Shown here: positions 17,300-26,310 of the stretch, one piece after another | How the letters are laid out: the number at the start of each line of letters is the position of its first letter | Numbering within the stretch: position 1 is the first letter of the stretch | DNA from: Gammaproteobacteria bacterium | GTDB taxonomy: Bacteria > Pseudomonadota > Gammaproteobacteria > Steroidobacterales > Steroidobacteraceae | Direction of reading: 5' to 3' | DNA length: 64,000 nt | NCBI GenBank assembly: GCA_028293745.1 | Contig: JAQGOF010000018.1 | Coordinates: forward strand, 1-64,000 | The notes under the pieces: model-generated | What the model saw: only the letters and a program-made list of their open reading frames with translations | The model's database searches: none | What the model was told of the DNA's origin: nothing | Made by a program: the position numbers and the translations under genes

Positions 17300-19084
17300 C
17301 GTCGCCCACGTCGGTGGCGTTGCCGTAAATGTCACCGTCTTTTGGGTCAACGGATGCCTGAAGCCGATGCGCCAGGCATGCAGGCACAGCGGCGGGGCAT
17401 CTACATCCAAAGTCTGACTCTCGCCCAGGCGGCTTCCCGTCAGATAGGCCGGATCCCCACAGACCGGGAAACCCAAATGCGCAAGGTGGATGCGGATCTG
17501 ATTCGTGCGGCCCGTCAGCGGCCGCGCTTCCAGCAGGGCGGTGCCATCGGCGATCCGCTGCTGAACCAGAAACCCGGTGCGTGCCGGCAGGCCGGAATCC
17601 GGGTCAACGGTTCGCGAGCCCAACTTGCCGGCGTCGCTGCTGATTGGAGCGTCGCAGATGAACTCATCCGACGCCGGATGACCAGTCACCCGGACCAGGT
17701 AGACCTTTTCCACCTCCGCACGCGCGAACTGCGCCTGGATCTGTCCAGCGAAATGGCGCGTGCGAGCGACTACCACCACACCGGTGGTGTTGGCATCGAG
17801 GCGATGTGACGGACGAGGCTTCTGCGGATAGTAGATTGTCTCGAGCACGTGTTGCAGGGTGTTGCGATAGAAACGGCCGCCGGCATGCATTGGCAGAGGC
17901 GCAGGCTTATTCAGCACAATCACTGCCTCATCCTCATGCAGCAGCTCGATCTGCATGTTGACGTTGGGTTCGATCACCGCGGGAACTTTGTGCTGATAGC
18001 GCTCTCCCGCCCGCACTACCTGGCTGCCGAGGACAGGCTGGCCCGCTCCATCCAACACCCGACCCTGCGCAAGGCGTTGTTGCCAGACTTCAGCGGGAAC
18101 ATGAGAAAACACGTCGCACAGCGTATCTGCCAATCGTTGTCCGTCACAGCGCCCGGGAACCGTAACGGGCCTGTAGTGATCGTAAGGCTCACTGCCCGGC
18201 AGAGGGGCGACGAGCCGCCGGATCTGCTCATGACGGTGCGCGATGTTGGCGGCCATGTGCTGCGCAGGCGTTTTGAAACAGTACGAGCAGGATCTTCCCG
18301 GCACATAGTGCTCATGTTGCTGATCGGCTTCGCTCAGCGGAGTCTGGCAGGCAAAGCACTGCGACGACCCCGTTTCCTGCAGGCCGGGGTCCACGCCCAC
18401 TCTCTGATCGAACACGAAGCACTCTCCCTCGTAGTGCTCGCCACCACATTCCTCGAAGTACTTGAGAATGCCGCCATCGAGTTGAAAGACGGACTTGAAC
18501 CCTTCGCGCTCCATGAAAGGTCCTGCCTTCTCGCAGCGGATGCCACCGGTGCAGAACATCACGATGGGCTGCTCTTTCAACTCGGGAGGGAGCCTGGCGA
18601 CCGCGCGGGGAAACTCACGGAAATGATCTATGCCGATGGTGAGCGCATTTGCGAAGGTCCCGAGCTTCACTTCGTAATCATTACGCGTATCCAGTAGCGT
18701 CACCGGGCGCCCCTCATCCAACCAGCGCTTGAGCTCCGTGGCGGAGAGCTTCGGCGAGGTTCGTCGTGCAGGATCGATACCGGGGACGCCGAAAGCAATG
18801 ATTTCCTTCTTCAGGCGGACCAACATGCGCCTGAAGGGTTGATCGGCGGTCGCGCTGCGCCTGGGTGCCAGGTCCTCGAGCCCGGGCCAGCTGCGCAACT
18901 CTGTCATGAGCTGCTCGATGCCGTCCGTTGCGCCGGCAACGAACAGGTTGATGCCCTCCGGACTCAGCAGGATCGTGCCTTTGAGGTTTGCGGTCCTGCA
19001 GAGTGTCTGCAGGCGTGTGCGCAGGGACCTCAGATCGGCTAACGGCAGGAATTTATAGGCTGCAATATTGAGAATCGGCTTCAA
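17288..19084 (-). CDS. Fusion of tRNA hydroxylase-type rhodanese (TrhO) and RluA-family pseudouridine synthase
   Basis: A 598-residue two-enzyme fusion. Residues 1-280 match TrhO/YceA (tRNA U34 5-hydroxylation in E. coli): KGTILLSPEGIN, the rhodanese part with DTRNDYEVKLGTF and the loop CTGGIRCEKAG (C178 and C184), then a Cys cluster CFAC...CSYC that may bind zinc. Residues 300-598 match an RluA-type pseudouridine synthase, with the catalytic Asp in HRLDANTTG (D430), then VEKVYLVRV and LTGRTNQIRIHLAH. The S4-like segment between them (AEVWQQRLAQGRVLDG) belongs to the synthase. The frame is uninterrupted, so the fusion is real in this sequence. Both halves keep catalytic residues. The RNA target of the synthase half is unknown. 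Confidence 0.92.
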   Translation of the reverse strand: MKPILNIAAYKFLPLADLRSLRTRLQTLCRTANLKGTILLSPEGINLFVAGATDGIEQLMTELRSWPGLEDLAPRRSATADQPFRRMLVRLKKEIIAFGVPGIDPARRTSPKLSATELKRWLDEGRPVTLLDTRNDYEVKLGTFANALTIGIDHFREFPRAVARLPPELKEQPIVMFCTGGIRCEKAGPFMEREGFKSVFQLDGGILKYFEECGGEHYEGECFVFDQRVGVDPGLQETGSSQCFACQTPLSEADQQHEHYVPGRSCSYCFKTPAQHMAANIAHRHEQIRRLVAPLPGSEPYDHYRPVTVPGRCDGQRLADTLCDVFSHVPAEVWQQRLAQGRVLDGAGQPVLGSQVVRAGERYQHKVPAVIEPNVNMQIELLHEDEAVIVLNKPAPLPMHAGGRFYRNTLQHVLETIYYPQKPRPSHRLDANTTGVVVVARTRHFAGQIQAQFARAEVEKVYLVRVTGHPASDEFICDAPISSDAGKLGSRTVDPDSGLPARTGFLVQQRIADGTALLEARPLTGRTNQIRIHLAHLGFPVCGDPAYLTGSRLGESQTLDVDAPPLCLHAWRIGFRHPLTQKTVTFTATPPTWATLPT

Positions 19085-19231
19085 AGGGGGTCTGTTCCTG
19101 GCTGGCCTGGCGGCCGGCCGCGAATGATATCAAGGCGCGCGCCTGGCGCGTGCCTGGCCTGCCGCAGTTGCAGGCGCTGCCGGAAGGGTGTCAGATACAA
19201 CACCCGAATAAACTCATCAAAAGGGGGTTCC

Positions 19232-19834
19232 ATGAGCAAATCAATGGGCTGGGTCTGCGCGGGCGCAGCAATCCTTGGCTTTAGCGCGGCGGCGCTCTTT
19301 GCCGACGTGCCTCCACCGATGCATCACGGCGCGGCCACCGCGGGTGCGCAGCCGGCCGCCGGGGACGAGCAGCTGATTGCGAGCGCTATGAAGGCGGCGC
19401 CGAAGAAAGTCGCTGAGAATGCCACGGTAGTGGCTTCCGATCCGAAGGGTGGGATGCGCACGCTTCGCCAGGGAACCAACGGCTTCACATGCATGCCCGA
19501 CAATCCCGAGACACCGGGCCCCGACCCGATGTGCTGGGACAAGAGCGCCGGGGACTGGATAGATGCATATCTGGGTCACAAGACACCGCCGGCGGGGAAG
19601 GTCGGGTTCATGTACATGTTGGCCGGCGGAACAGATGCCAGCAACACAGACCCGTACGCGACGAAGCCGACCTCCGCCAATCACTGGATCAAGACCGGAC
19701 CGCACGTGATGATCGTCGGCGCCGATGCCAGCTTTTATGACACCTATCCGAAGAGCCCGGACCCGGACACCAAGGTCCCCTACGTGATGTGGGCAGGTAC
19801 ACCCTATCAACATCTGATGGCACCCATCGGTTAG
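19232..19834 (+). CDS. Exported protein of unknown function
   Basis: A 200-residue secreted or periplasmic protein. The signal peptide (MSKSMGWVCAGAAILGF...) ends at ALFA before DVPPPMHHG. The mature part has two Cys (CMPDNPETPGPDPMCWD), a conserved-looking GKVGFMYMLAGG, and SANHWIKTGPHVMIVG; it is rich in Pro and Asp. The ATG at 19232 follows a G-rich ribosome-binding site; the open frame upstream (from 19124) is not protein-like. It stands alone between the TrhO-RluA gene and the kinase cluster. I recognise no named family. Confidence 0.75.
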   Translation: MSKSMGWVCAGAAILGFSAAALFADVPPPMHHGAATAGAQPAAGDEQLIASAMKAAPKKVAENATVVASDPKGGMRTLRQGTNGFTCMPDNPETPGPDPMCWDKSAGDWIDAYLGHKTPPAGKVGFMYMLAGGTDASNTDPYATKPTSANHWIKTGPHVMIVGADASFYDTYPKSPDPDTKVPYVMWAGTPYQHLMAPIG

Positions 19835-20056
19835 CAGATCCTTCGGGCGCAGGATGCCGCGCGGGCGGACGGAGTCTGCCCCGCGGCACTATTGCCCGGC
19901 CAACCCGGTCGGCGTAGCTTAGTTATTCGACTGAAGGCCCGTTTGCAATAGAGGCACAGGGCGCGCACGGTCGTGCGCCAGACCCGGCGATGAACACACA
20001 ATTGCGCGTTGGCCTGTTCCGGTTCCGATTTGTGCAGTGCGATCTGGAGCCGCGCC

Positions 20057-20812
20057 ATGGTTGAGGCACCCGACCCTGCCATCGTACGGCTGCAGAAGCG
20101 GGTAGCCGAACTCACGAAGCAGCTCGAGACAGCGGTCAAGGATCTGGAGAGCTTCAGCTACTCCGTTTCCCACGACCTGCGGGCGCCGCTGCGCGCCATC
20201 GACAACTTTTCCAGCATCCTGCACAAGGAATACGCAGACAAGCTCGATCCGGAGGGCCGCAGGCTCATCGCCGTCGTGCGCAGGAACGCAGCCAGGATGG
20301 GCATGCTCATCAAGGACATCCTTGCTTTCGCGCACGCCGGGGACCGCGAGCTGATTCTGGCCGACATCGATCTCGAGGCGCTCTCACGTGACGTCCTGGA
20401 GGAACTGACACCGTCGTTCGCGGGCCGGCGTGTGAGCGTGCAGATGCACGAGCTTCCGCACATCCGGGCCGATACAGCCGGCATGCGCAAGGTGCTGTTC
20501 AACCTGCTGGCCAACGCCATCAAGTTCACCCGCCCGCGCGAGCTGGCGCAGATCGAAATCCGCGCCACGGTGACCGGCAACGAAAGCATCTGCTCGGTGG
20601 CGGACAACGGAGTTGGTTTCGAGCCGGAGTATGGACACCGGCTGTTCGGCATCTTCCAGCGCCTGCACGACGCGGCGGAGTTCGAGGGCAGCGGCGTCGG
20701 CCTGGGTATCGTCAAGCGCATCATCGACAAGCACGGCGGGCGCGTCTGGGCCGAAGGCTCACCCGGTGTTGGCGCGACCTTCTATTTTTCCCTCCCCGGC
20801 GCCAACACGTGA
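20057..20812 (+). CDS. Sensorless histidine kinase (phytochrome-kinase-like C-terminal module)
   Basis: A 251-residue kinase consisting of a short coiled coil ([20 protein letters not shown]), HisKA with the phospho-acceptor His in [14 protein letters not shown], and HATPase_c with NLLANAIKF (N box), [10 protein letters not shown] (G1) and GSGVGLGIV (G2). The HisKA sequence is of the type found at the C-terminus of bacteriophytochromes and related kinases, but no PAS, GAF or membrane sensor precedes it. The ATG at 20057 has a GGAG site eight bases upstream. The next gene is a single-domain receiver eight bp away, like the Cph1-Rcp1 pairing of phytochrome kinase and small receiver. The input signal must come from another protein. 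Confidence 0.9.
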   Translation: MVEAPDPAIVRLQKRVAELTKQLETAVKDLESFSYSVSHDLRAPLRAIDNFSSILHKEYADKLDPEGRRLIAVVRRNAARMGMLIKDILAFAHAGDRELILADIDLEALSRDVLEELTPSFAGRRVSVQMHELPHIRADTAGMRKVLFNLLANAIKFTRPRELAQIEIRATVTGNESICSVADNGVGFEPEYGHRLFGIFQRLHDAAEFEGSGVGLGIVKRIIDKHGGRVWAEGSPGVGATFYFSLPGANT

Positions 20813-20820
20813 GGTCCGGC

Positions 20821-21273
20821 ATGGCCGACGCACAACACGAAGTCGAAATCCTGCTGATCGAAGACAGCCCCGAGGATGCGGAACTGACCATCCGGGTGCT
20901 GAAGGAGCAGAATCTCGCCAACCGGCTGGTGTGGCTGAAGAACGGCGCGCTGGGGCTGGACTTTCTGTTCGGGCGGGGCGCCTACGCGGGCCGCAACGTC
21001 GTCGAGGCGCCGCGGCTGGTGCTGCTCGATCTGAGCCTGCCCAAGATCGGGGGACTCGAGGTCCTGCAGCAGCTCAAGGCGGATCCGCGCACGCGCAAAA
21101 TTCCCGTGGTGGTGTTGAGCTCCTCGACGCAGGACAAGGACATCCTGCGCACCTACGACCTGGGCGTGAACAGTTATGTGAGCAAGCCCGTGCACTTTGA
21201 AGACTTTGCCCATGTCGTCACCCAGATGGGCCTGTATTGGATGCTGATCAACAAGCCACCCATAGAGAGCTGA
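20821..21273 (+). CDS. Single-domain response regulator, Rcp1-like
   Basis: A 150-residue receiver domain without output domain. The acidic pocket is in [13 protein letters not shown], the phospho-acceptor Asp in [12 protein letters not shown], the Thr/Ser switch in VVLSSST and the Lys in YVSKPV. The Rcp1-type features are the long loop after the second helix ([17 protein letters not shown]) and the SSSTQDKDI sequence. It lies directly downstream of a sensorless kinase, its likely donor, and nine bp upstream of a REC-GAF-GGDEF-EAL gene. It probably relays phosphate or acts by protein contact. Confidence 0.92.
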   Translation: MADAQHEVEILLIEDSPEDAELTIRVLKEQNLANRLVWLKNGALGLDFLFGRGAYAGRNVVEAPRLVLLDLSLPKIGGLEVLQQLKADPRTRKIPVVVLSSSTQDKDILRTYDLGVNSYVSKPVHFEDFAHVVTQMGLYWMLINKPPIES

Positions 21274-21281
21274 CCGCTACG

Positions 21282-23525
21282 ATGTCCGGCGAGCTGAAGA
21301 TCCTGATGCTGGAGGACGTTCCGGAAGAAGCGGAGCTCCTCGAGCGTGAGCTGCATAAGTCCGGGCTCGAATTCGTCGCCCGGCGGGTGCAGACCCGGCG
21401 CGCTTTCGACGAGGCTCTGGAGCAGTTTGCCCCGGACCTGGTGCTCGCCGATTCCAGGCTGCCGGCCTTTGACGGGCGCACCGCGTTGCAGATGGTGCGC
21501 CAGAAAGACCCGCTCATGCCGGTGATCATGGTCACCGGCGCGCTGGGTGATGAGGCGGCGGTCGAATTCCTGATCGCGGGCGCCAGCGACTACGTGCTCA
21601 AGGATCGGTTGGCGCGGCTCGCACCCGCCGTGCGGCGGGCGCTGCGCGAGGCGGGCATGAGCCGCGACCGGCAAGAGTCCGAGCAAAGGATCCGGCGTCT
21701 TACCCGCGTCCTGCAAATGCTGTCGGGTATCAACACAGCGGTCGTGCGCATTCGTGAGCAGCCTGAACTGCTGGAGGAAGCGTGCCGCATTGCTTATCAG
21801 GTTGGTCACTACGCCTATGCCTTCGTCGCACTGATTGATCCCGGTAGGGGTATTGCCCGTCCAGTCGCGTGGACTGGAAAGGGTGCCGAAGGCCGTAGTG
21901 GTGTGACCTTCCGTGTTGCCAACAGCCCTGACGCCGACTGCAGCGTGACCGGGCGTGTCCTGCGCACCGGAGACCTGATCGCCTTTGATAGCGCGAGAGA
22001 CTACGCCGGACCGATCTCGGATGAGGAGCGGATCGCGACAGTCACGAATTACTGTCTGGCGTCGTTCCCGCTGCTTGTGGACAGCACTCCCGTGGGCGCC
22101 TTCACTGTTGCATCAACCCAGCAGGGAATGCTGGGCGATGAAGAGCTCGACCTGTTGCAGGAGATGGTTGCCAACCTGTCATTTGCGCTCCAGTACCTGC
22201 ACAAGGACAGCGCACTTCGCTACCTCTCCTATTTCGATCCGCTCACCGACCTTGCCAACCGCACGCTGTTCTGTGAGCGGGTCGCGCGCCTGATTGGCCC
22301 GCCTCCGAACCTCGATGCCGAAACGATCGTGGCTGCGTTCAACGTGCAGTGTCTCAGCCTCATCAACGATTCGTTCGGGCGCCATATAGGCGACCTGCTC
22401 CTTCAGTGCGTAGCGGATCGCCTGCGGCAGCGATTCGAGGGCAGCGAGCGCGTGGCACACTTGGGCGGCGGCGGCTTTGCCGTTGTGTTTGCGCACGATG
22501 CGCTGCCAGCGGCGCCACAAGATCAGATCAGCGATGCCTTTGCTCGCCCGCTGACCGTCAAAGGACGGGAGATTCCAGCTCCAGTCAAGTGCGGGCTCGC
22601 TCGCTTTCCCATCGATGGGACCGCGGCCGAAACGTTGGTACAGCATGCAGAGGCGGCACTGCACGCGGCTTGCGCAGGCGGTTCCACCTATCGCTACTAC
22701 CGCCGGGAAATGAGCTCCAGCACCGCCGAGCGCCTTGCGTTGGAGCACCGACTTCGTGGCGCGCTCGACCGGGGTGAATTCGTACTCTACTACCAACCAC
22801 AGATTCATCGGCGCGACCATCGCATGGTGGGTGTCGAGGCGCTGATCCGCTGGCAGGACCCGGAGCGCGGGCTCGTTACACCGGCCGAGTTCCTTCCTGT
22901 GTTGGAATCGACAGGTTTGATTCTGCGCGTCGGCGAGTGGGTGCTGCGCCAGGCGGCCGAGGATTGCCGGCGGTGGCGGCATTTCGAGCTGCCGCCCGTG
23001 CGTGTGTCAGTCAACATTTCGACGGCGGAATTGAGTCAGCCTGGGCTCGCTGCCCGGTTTCTGCGTTTTGCCGGAACGCGCAACGGCTCCGGAATTGATC
23101 TGGACGTGGAAATTACCGAAGGCGAGCTCCTTCAGGATTCGGCATCGGTCACCGAGGCCTTGCAGCAGCTTCGCGCTGCAGGTGTTCGCGTCGCGATCGA
23201 TGACTTTGGAACCGGCTTCTCGTCCCTCAGCCGACTCTCGGAGCTGCCGATCGACATCCTCAAGATCGACTGCTCGTTCGTCAGGCGCTTGACGCCCGAT
23301 CGCGCATCCCACGCCATCGTCTCGACGATCATCACGCTCGCCCGCTCGTACGATCTCGATACTGTCGCCGAAGGAGTGGAGACCCCGGCCCAACTGGAAA
23401 TTCTCGCAGCGCTGGGCTGCGAAGTATCTCAGGGATATCTGCACAGCCCCGCGGTCCCCGCACAAACAATCGAGGCGCTGCTGCGTGCTGGTCCATATGC
23501 GGCCGCCCAAGGGGAAAGCCAATGA
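21282..23525 (+). CDS. REC-GAF-degenerate GGDEF-EAL protein (likely c-di-GMP phosphodiesterase)
   Basis: A 747-residue response regulator. The N-terminal receiver (LKILMLEDVPEEAE, Asp in LADSRLP) is followed by a helical linker, a GAF domain (about 150-300), GGDEF (about 305-475) and EAL (about 490-740). The GGDEF signature is changed to GGGGF (residues 395-399), losing the metal-binding Asp/Glu pair, so cyclase activity is not expected. The EAL half is intact: VEALIRW (E519), NISTAELSQ, DDFGTGFSSLSRL and DILKIDCSF. It therefore probably degrades c-di-GMP when phosphorylated. The receiver is a close paralogue of the next gene's receiver. Its stop overlaps that gene's ATG (ATGA). Confidence 0.92.
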   Translation: MSGELKILMLEDVPEEAELLERELHKSGLEFVARRVQTRRAFDEALEQFAPDLVLADSRLPAFDGRTALQMVRQKDPLMPVIMVTGALGDEAAVEFLIAGASDYVLKDRLARLAPAVRRALREAGMSRDRQESEQRIRRLTRVLQMLSGINTAVVRIREQPELLEEACRIAYQVGHYAYAFVALIDPGRGIARPVAWTGKGAEGRSGVTFRVANSPDADCSVTGRVLRTGDLIAFDSARDYAGPISDEERIATVTNYCLASFPLLVDSTPVGAFTVASTQQGMLGDEELDLLQEMVANLSFALQYLHKDSALRYLSYFDPLTDLANRTLFCERVARLIGPPPNLDAETIVAAFNVQCLSLINDSFGRHIGDLLLQCVADRLRQRFEGSERVAHLGGGGFAVVFAHDALPAAPQDQISDAFARPLTVKGREIPAPVKCGLARFPIDGTAAETLVQHAEAALHAACAGGSTYRYYRREMSSSTAERLALEHRLRGALDRGEFVLYYQPQIHRRDHRMVGVEALIRWQDPERGLVTPAEFLPVLESTGLILRVGEWVLRQAAEDCRRWRHFELPPVRVSVNISTAELSQPGLAARFLRFAGTRNGSGIDLDVEITEGELLQDSASVTEALQQLRAAGVRVAIDDFGTGFSSLSRLSELPIDILKIDCSFVRRLTPDRASHAIVSTIITLARSYDLDTVAEGVETPAQLEILAALGCEVSQGYLHSPAVPAQTIEALLRAGPYAAAQGESQ

Positions 23526-24601
23526 GCACTCATCCTGAATTGAAGATCCTGATGCTGGAGGATGTACCCGAGGAGGCGGAAGTCCTGCAGCGCGAATTGC
23601 GTAGGGCGGGCCTCGCATTCGTGGCATGGCGCGTGCAAACCAGGGAGGATTTCGCTGACGCGCTCGATGAGTTCGAGCCCGACCTGATTCTCGCCGATGC
23701 CAAGCTCCCGAAGTTCGATGGACACAGCGCCCTGCAGATGGTCCGTCACAGAACTCCACGCATTCCAGTGATCATGGTGACAGGTGCCCTGGGGGATGAG
23801 GCGGCCGTCGAATGCCTCCTCGCCGGTGCAAGCGACTACGTGCTCAAGGATCGGCCGGCCAGACTCGGTCCGGCCGTTCTTCGGGCGTTGCAGGACGAGG
23901 AGGATCGACGCAGTCGCGAAGCGGCCGAGAGAGAACGCAAGCGTCTCGAACGCGCGCTGCGTGAGGCGGCCGCGGAGGAGCGCGGCCGGCTCGCCAAGGA
24001 ACTGCACGATGGCCTCGGCCAGGAGCTCACGGGTTTCTCGATGATGGCGGACGGATTGGCAAAGCAGCTCGAGCGCTCCGGGGTGCCGGTCCCGCCGGAG
24101 CTCGAGCGGCTGGCGAGCATGGCAAGACATGCCATCACGGCGTGTCGCGACATCGCCCGGGGCCTATCCCCCCTCAGCGGCCCGCGAAGCGGACTGACCG
24201 AGGCTCTCCGCGATTTGACAGATCGCTTCGGTGGTCCACCCGGACCGAGCGTTTCTCTCACACTCGACCTGCATGCCCCCATCACTACATCGCGCGAGGC
24301 TAGCGAACATCTCTATCGCATTGCGCAAGAAGCACTGACCAACGCCATGAAGCATTCGACGGCAGCTACGGTGGAGGTGAGACTCGACGTCGATGCCCAC
24401 ACCGTGCGCTTGCGCGTTCTCGATGATGGCGTCGGACCTCCGGATCCTTCCACCAAGCCTTCCGGACTTGGCCTGCAGACAATGCATGATCGCGCTGCAG
24501 CAATTGGCGCGCGATTGGCCGTCGTAGCGCGTCCCGACAGGGGCACCGCTGTTATCTGCGAGGCTCCGCAGGGCGCGAGGTCACCTTCGGCTACCGCGTA
24601 A
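23522..24601 (+). CDS. Receiver-linked histidine kinase of the NarX/HisKA_3 type
   Basis: A 359-residue protein with an N-terminal receiver (LKILMLEDVPEEAEVL, Asp in LADAKLP) and a C-terminal HisKA_3 kinase. The phospho-acceptor His lies in KELHDGLGQELTGF, and the ATPase part has EALTNAMKHS and VLDDGVGPPD followed by GLGLQTMHDRA. The linker is a charged coiled coil (RRSREAAERERKRLERALREA). HisKA_3 kinases typically pair with NarL-type regulators, and one lies convergently just downstream with a 21-bp overlap. The receiver input suggests a phosphorelay from the upstream kinase rather than direct sensing. Confidence 0.92.
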   Translation: MSTHPELKILMLEDVPEEAEVLQRELRRAGLAFVAWRVQTREDFADALDEFEPDLILADAKLPKFDGHSALQMVRHRTPRIPVIMVTGALGDEAAVECLLAGASDYVLKDRPARLGPAVLRALQDEEDRRSREAAERERKRLERALREAAAEERGRLAKELHDGLGQELTGFSMMADGLAKQLERSGVPVPPELERLASMARHAITACRDIARGLSPLSGPRSGLTEALRDLTDRFGGPPGPSVSLTLDLHAPITTSREASEHLYRIAQEALTNAMKHSTAATVEVRLDVDAHTVRLRVLDDGVGPPDPSTKPSGLGLQTMHDRAAAIGARLAVVARPDRGTAVICEAPQGARSPSATA

Positions 24602-25294
24602 GCCGCCGGATCTCAACACCCGCTTGGTGGCGCCTGCTCTGATGGGAGCCGTTCCTGCCTGATCGGGCACAAACAGGGCGGCATGCCGCGCCAGGTCAAG
24701 ATCGGTGCGCAGCTTGAGTTTGCGGCGCAACTGGTGCTTGTGGACGTCGACCGTCTTATCAGAGATGTTCAGACGTCGCGCAATGGATTTGCTGGGCAGT
24801 CCGCTTTTGACGAGCAACAGGACTTCCTGTTCGCGCTTCGTCAGCCGCGGGGTCACGCTGTGTGGGACGGGGAATGGCTCGAACGTGTCACCCGAGCGCT
24901 TAGCCAGCAGAGCGCTGCGGATACGGCGCAAAGCAGCCAAAATCTCGGCTGTCGGCTCCTGTTTCATGATGTAGGCCGTGGCGCCGCGGCGCGCCAGTTC
25001 CTGCCCGACCACGCGCTCGTCTTCCATGCTGAGCATGAGGACCTGGGGCGCATTCGGACGCATTGCGAGCGCGTCGAGTACGCGGTCGCCATTCTCAGCT
25101 CCGAGCCCGAAATCGAGCAGCACGACGTCGGGCGCCAACTCCTCGATTGCGCGTAGCGCCGTCGCCACGGAATGCGCCTCGCCGACGATCTCGAAGTCCG
25201 TTTCGCCCGATAACAGGAAGCGCAGGCCCGCGCGCACGCTTTCGTGATCGTCGACGATCAGAAGCCTCGTAGGGGTGTGGCTGTGCTGGTCCAC
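24581..25294 (-). CDS. NarL/LuxR-type response regulator
   Basis: A 237-residue regulator with a receiver (LLIVDDHESVRAGL, phospho-acceptor Asp in VVLLDFGLG, switch Ser in LMLSME, Lys in YIMKQE) and a LuxR-type HTH (LTKREQEVLLLVKSGLPSKSIARRLNIS, then KTVDVHKHQLRRKL). It is convergent with, and overlaps, the HisKA_3 kinase gene, its probable partner. The C-terminal 25 residues beyond the HTH are basic and variable. Targets are unknown. Confidence 0.93.
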   Translation of the reverse strand: MDQHSHTPTRLLIVDDHESVRAGLRFLLSGETDFEIVGEAHSVATALRAIEELAPDVVLLDFGLGAENGDRVLDALAMRPNAPQVLMLSMEDERVVGQELARRGATAYIMKQEPTAEILAALRRIRSALLAKRSGDTFEPFPVPHSVTPRLTKREQEVLLLVKSGLPSKSIARRLNISDKTVDVHKHQLRRKLKLRTDLDLARHAALFVPDQAGTAPIRAGATKRVLRSGGLRGSRR

Positions 25295-25338
25295 CCCGCC
25301 AATCTGTCACTACGCGCGCCACATAACAAGTCATCCGT

Positions 25339-25398
25339 GCGGGCGCAAGCCCGCCACCCTCAGGGAATCCTTTAGACAGCGCCAGACAGCGCTAAAGG
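25339..25398 (+). ncRNA. Possible structured leader upstream of the REC-GGDEF gene
   Basis: Two clear hairpins lie in the 207-bp gap. The first is a 6-bp perfect stem closed by a GNRA-type tetraloop (GCGGGC-GCAA-GCCCGC, 25339-25354). The second is a 7-bp stem (CCTTTAG at 25369 with CTAAAGG at 25392) whose loop holds two copies of ACAGCG. They precede the ATG at 25501 by about 100 bases. This could be an RNA leader or a terminator/attenuator. It does not match the c-di-GMP riboswitch consensus that I know. Confidence 0.3.
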
Positions 25399-25500
25399 AA
25401 GCCCCTAATGCGCACCCCTGTAGAAACCGGGTTTCATGCCGCTGTCGTATATCGGATACGGGCGACTCTCGCCCGCACGGCGATCCAACAGAGGGAGTGC

Positions 25501-26310
25501 ATGAACCGACCCGAAGCGGCGCGCATCCTCATCGTGGACGAGAATCGGGCAATCCACGATGAGTACCGGAAGATCCTGGAATCTTCCGAGAGCGACAGTG
25601 CGCTCACTGAACCGGAGCGCAGACTTCATGGCGAGGCCGGGTGGCCACCGGTGTCTGCACTCGAGTTTCGCGTGGATTCTGCATACAACAGGCAGGAGGC
25701 GTTGCGCCTGGTCGAGCGGGCAGCGGGTGAACAGTTCCCGTACTGCGTCGCGTTCGTCGACATGCGCATGCCGCCCGGATGGGATGGTCTCGAGACGATA
25801 CAGTGGCTGTGGGAGGCGGATCCGCGGCTGCAGGTGGTCATCTGCTCTGCGCACTCGGGATATAACTGGAAGCAGATCACAGAACGCCTCGGCCCATCCC
25901 ACAGGCTGTTGCTGCTCAAGAAACCGTTCGAGCCGATCGAGGCCTTGCAGTTTGCACACGCGCTCACGCGCAAGTGGCGCAACGAACGTGCGCTGCGTGA
26001 ACAACTCGACTCACTGGAAAGAGTCGTCACGGCCAGCACCGACGGGCTGGAGGCAGCGAACCGACAGCTACGGCACATGGCGACTCATGACGCACTGACA
26101 GCGTTGCCAAACCGCTTGCTGTTCGACGACAGGTTGAACCAGGTGATTGCACATGCCAGTTCCGCGGGAGAGCTCTTTGCGCTAGCGGTGTTGGATCTCG
26201 ACCGCTTCAAACTCATCAATGATTCCTTTGGTCATCGAGCCGGAGACGAGCTTCTGCGGGAGGTTGCGCGCCGGCTGACGGGCACGCTGCGGAGCGTCGA
26301 TACGGTCTGA
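25501..26310 (+). pseudogene. Receiver plus truncated GGDEF, 5' part of a broken REC-GGDEF-EAL gene
   Basis: The 269 visible codons encode a receiver (ILIVDENRAIHDEYRKIL, phospho-acceptor Asp in AFVDMRMPP, Lys in LLKKPFEP), a coiled coil (ERVVTASTDGLEAANRQL) and the first part of GGDEF (THDALTALPNRLLFDDRL, LDLDRFKLINDSFGHRAGDELL). The frame stops at TLRSVDTV, exactly where other members continue with ARLGGDEF. The 3' end of an EAL domain follows at once in another frame. Compared with the intact paralogue at 5829-8606, about 0.87 kb is missing. The receiver could still be expressed and fold, but the cyclase cannot work without the signature and following half. Confidence 0.85.

Noticed and set aside
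19856-19887. Hairpin after the exported protein gene (GCCGCGCGGGC with GCCCCGCGGC)
   Set aside because: The stem has a bulge and no T-run, and GC-rich DNA gives such pairings often; not listed as a terminator.
25339-25398. c-di-GMP riboswitch before the REC-GGDEF gene
   Set aside because: Hairpins are present, but the conserved core of the known c-di-GMP riboswitch classes is not recognisable; kept only as an unassigned leader.
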